From contig NVRR01000132.1 in the NCBI GenBank assembly GCA_002732675.1, forward strand, positions 1 to 8,468: 8,468 nt of DNA, given 5' to 3'. This document shows positions 7,204-8,468 of this stretch, piece after piece. Each line of letters begins with the position of its first letter. Positions within the stretch are counted from its first letter, which is position 1. Both the position numbers and the translations under genes were made by a program. The notes beneath the pieces are model-generated. The model saw only the letters and a list, made by a program, of their open reading frames with translations. It did no database searches and had not been told where the DNA came from. Origin of the DNA: Sneathiella sp. (lineage in GTDB: Bacteria > Pseudomonadota > Alphaproteobacteria > Sneathiellales > Sneathiellaceae).

Positions 7204-7895
7204 ACGTCCCTGAACTGTTGTCTGCCCAAAAAATCAGCGGCGGATACGGAGATACAATTATTGTCCGGGGTATCTCCATGTCATTAGCAGGTGGAGATGT
7301 TCTCTGTGTGACCGGCCGTAATGGTGTCGGCAAATCCACCCTCCTCAAGCTGATTGCAGGCGTTCTCCAACAATCAGATGGCGTGATTAAGCTTGCCGGA
7401 ACAGAGCTGCGAGGTCCAGCTTTTGTCAGGCAGCGACAGGGGCTTGGCTATATGCCGCAAGTTGGCGTGGTTTTTGATAATCTGTCCGTTCAGGAAAACC
7501 TGACATTGCAATATAAAGGTCGCTCCCTTAAGCGATATGAGGCGTTATTCGCATCATTCCCGCGAATGGCCGAGCGCCTAACGCAGAAAGCCGGCACATT
7601 ATCGGGCGGAGAGAAGAAAATCTTGTCCTTTTGCCGGGTTATCGCGGAGACCAACAAACTTGCGATACTTGACGAGCCTTCTGAAGGTGTGCAACCGGAG
7701 AATATTGCGTTAATGGCCGAGCATATCCTGGCCGAAAAGAAAAATGGCAGAAGCTTCATCGTCGCCGAGCAGAATACAACCCTTATTGAACAAATTCATG
7801 ACCATGTACTTATTATGGACCATGGTGAAGTAATGTATGAATTCTCTTGTGATAAAAATATTAGAGAAATAATAAATAAACATATATCATTGTAA
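7200..7895 (+). CDS. ABC transporter ATP-binding protein, LivF/UrtE type
   Basis: A 231-residue ATPase, the second motor subunit of the importer. It has Walker A GRNGVGKS (39-46), Q-loop Gln87 in YMPQ, signature LSGGE (134-138), Walker B LAILDEP (154-160) and 'DEPSEGVQPENI'. At the switch-histidine position it has Gln191 (VAEQN). This is normal for LivF/UrtE proteins and not a defect; the partner ATPase in the fused chain carries the histidine. Length matches the family. ATG 7200 overlaps the previous stop as ATGA, with GGTGGGGGG (7186-7194) directly upstream, so translation is probably coupled. The last ~20 codons are markedly AT-rich compared with the rest. It closes the compact operon begun by the amidase, and no clear terminator follows. 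Confidence 0.95.
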   Translation: MNVPELLSAQKISGGYGDTIIVRGISMSLAGGDVLCVTGRNGVGKSTLLKLIAGVLQQSDGVIKLAGTELRGPAFVRQRQGLGYMPQVGVVFDNLSVQENLTLQYKGRSLKRYEALFASFPRMAERLTQKAGTLSGGEKKILSFCRVIAETNKLAILDEPSEGVQPENIALMAEHILAEKKNGRSFIVAEQNTTLIEQIHDHVLIMDHGEVMYEFSCDKNIREIINKHISL

Positions 7896-7924
7896 ATAAT
7901 ATTCACGTTTTTTGTCTTTGTGCG

Positions 7925-7942
7925 TCGTTTTTAAGTAAACGA
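7925..7942. other. Short AT-rich inverted repeat before the flavoprotein gene
   Basis: TCGTTT (7925-7930) and AAACGA (7937-7942) are exact reverse complements around six bases, in the 68-base gap after the LivF-type gene. The stem is too short and AT-rich to be a convincing terminator and no T run follows. It could be a half-strength operator or chance. The gap shows no clear promoter. Confidence 0.2.
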
Positions 7943-7963
7943 AATTGAAAAAGGACGAAAAAA

Positions 7964-8468
7964 ATGACGTTACCTGTTTTACACTCCAATTGGCAAAAAT
8001 ACACGGGGCTAGGAGCTCCTGAAACGCGCCACACTATAGCAAGCGCGGAATTTCTGTTTGATCCACATATCGCGAGAAATGTGACACCCTGGCAGTTTCC
8101 GGATAATCCCTTCGATTATGTAGGCTTTCTGGAATCTGACGGTATCAACCAATCTTATCGAAATCTAGCGAAGGATTGCGCCAATAAGAAAATTGCGATT
8201 GTCGGCGCAGGAGCCGCGGGACTTTGCGCAGCCTATGAATTACTTAAGGCCAACCCGAAAATCGACATTACCGTTTTCGAAGCCACTAAAAGGGCGGGCG
8301 GGAGATTACATAGTAAGTCATTTCCTCCCTACGAGGATATGGAGAATGAGAACGAAGAAAAAATAAGTGGAATAGAAGAGCAGGAAAAGCGCGGCCCATT
8401 GATCGAAATTGGCGCCATGCGGTTTCCGCCAAGCCACAAGCTTTTCACTTACTATCGGGACCTTTTTA
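7964..8468 (+). CDS. FAD-dependent amine oxidase-family flavoprotein, N-terminal part (3' truncated); possible amino-acid oxidase or 2-monooxygenase
   Basis: An open frame runs from ATG 7964 to the window end, giving 168 residues without a stop. AAGGA (7951-7955) sits 8 bases upstream of the ATG. After an N-terminal extension of ~75 residues comes an FAD-binding Rossmann fold: 'KIAIVGAGAAGLCAAYELL' with GxGxxG at 81-86, acidic Glu106 closing strand 2 (ITVFEATKR), and the R-x-GGR motif (RAGGR, 110-114). 'IEIGAMRFPPS' (147-157) follows. The GAMRFPPS form is what I recall from tryptophan, phenylalanine and lysine 2-monooxygenases and related L-amino-acid oxidases. These either deaminate an amino acid to the keto acid or decarboxylate it to the amide. 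A very acidic insertion (about 124-141) separates GGR from this motif. An amidase gene in the neighbouring operon makes the 2-monooxygenase reading attractive, but the residues needed to choose lie beyond the window. Confidence 0.88.
   Translation, partial: MTLPVLHSNWQKYTGLGAPETRHTIASAEFLFDPHIARNVTPWQFPDNPFDYVGFLESDGINQSYRNLAKDCANKKIAIVGAGAAGLCAAYELLKANPKIDITVFEATKRAGGRLHSKSFPPYEDMENENEEKISGIEEQEKRGPLIEIGAMRFPPSHKLFTYYRDLF

Noticed and set aside
7725..7800. Gln instead of His in the switch region of the LivF-type ATPase as a sign of inactivation
   Set aside because: An E-Q-N motif at this position is the rule in LivF/UrtE proteins, so it is not a defect.
1..8468. tRNA or rRNA genes, CRISPR arrays, insertion sequences, attachment sites
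   Set aside because: No repeat arrays, transposase frames, terminal inverted repeats or tRNA-like cloverleaf sequences were seen in the window.

Overview
The window looks like part of the chromosome of a Gram-negative bacterium, most likely an alphaproteobacterium. This rests on protein style, a twin-arginine secretion signal and a nitrate reductase of proteobacterial type; it is an inference, not a proven assignment. Base composition is moderate. It is clearly AT-richer in the LuxR-type regulator gene, around the intergenic regions and at the right end than in the nitrate reductase, amidase and transporter genes.

Layout. (1) Positions 1-777 hold the 3' end of an assimilatory nitrate reductase large subunit with a C-terminal [2Fe-2S] domain. 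(2) A 287-base gap (778-1064) has no convincing gene. It contains one imperfect stem-loop and a weak minus-strand candidate for a small one-helix membrane protein. (3) Positions 1065-1841 encode a LuxR/GerE-type transcription regulator whose sensor region does not look like an acyl-homoserine-lactone domain. (4) A 146-base gap (1842-1987) carries a perfect 20-bp inverted repeat, TATCCTCA-TTAT-TGAGGATA, just upstream of the next operon and a good candidate operator. (5) Positions 2012-7895 form a tightly packed operon: an amidase-signature hydrolase, a Tat-exported solute-binding protein resembling amide/urea binders (AmiC/UrtA/FmdD type), a LivH/UrtB-type permease, a LivM/UrtC-type permease fused in one chain to a LivG/UrtD-type ATPase, and a LivF/UrtE-type ATPase. 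(6) After 68 bases comes the start of an FAD amine-oxidase-family flavoprotein (7964 to the window end, truncated). Its GAMRFPPS motif is typical of amino-acid oxidases and amino-acid 2-monooxygenases.

How they may work together. The binding protein and ABC importer would bring in a small nitrogen compound (amide, urea-like compound or amino acid), and the amidase would release ammonia from an amide. The flavoprotein family includes enzymes that convert amino acids to amides by oxidative decarboxylation (tryptophan, phenylalanine and lysine 2-monooxygenases). A plausible reading is therefore a LuxR-controlled amino acid -> amide -> acid + NH3 module, formally like the IaaM/IaaH pair but with its own importer. 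The substrate cannot be read from the sequence. The nitrate reductase next door fits a nitrogen-acquisition neighbourhood, but it is separated by a gap and need not be co-regulated.
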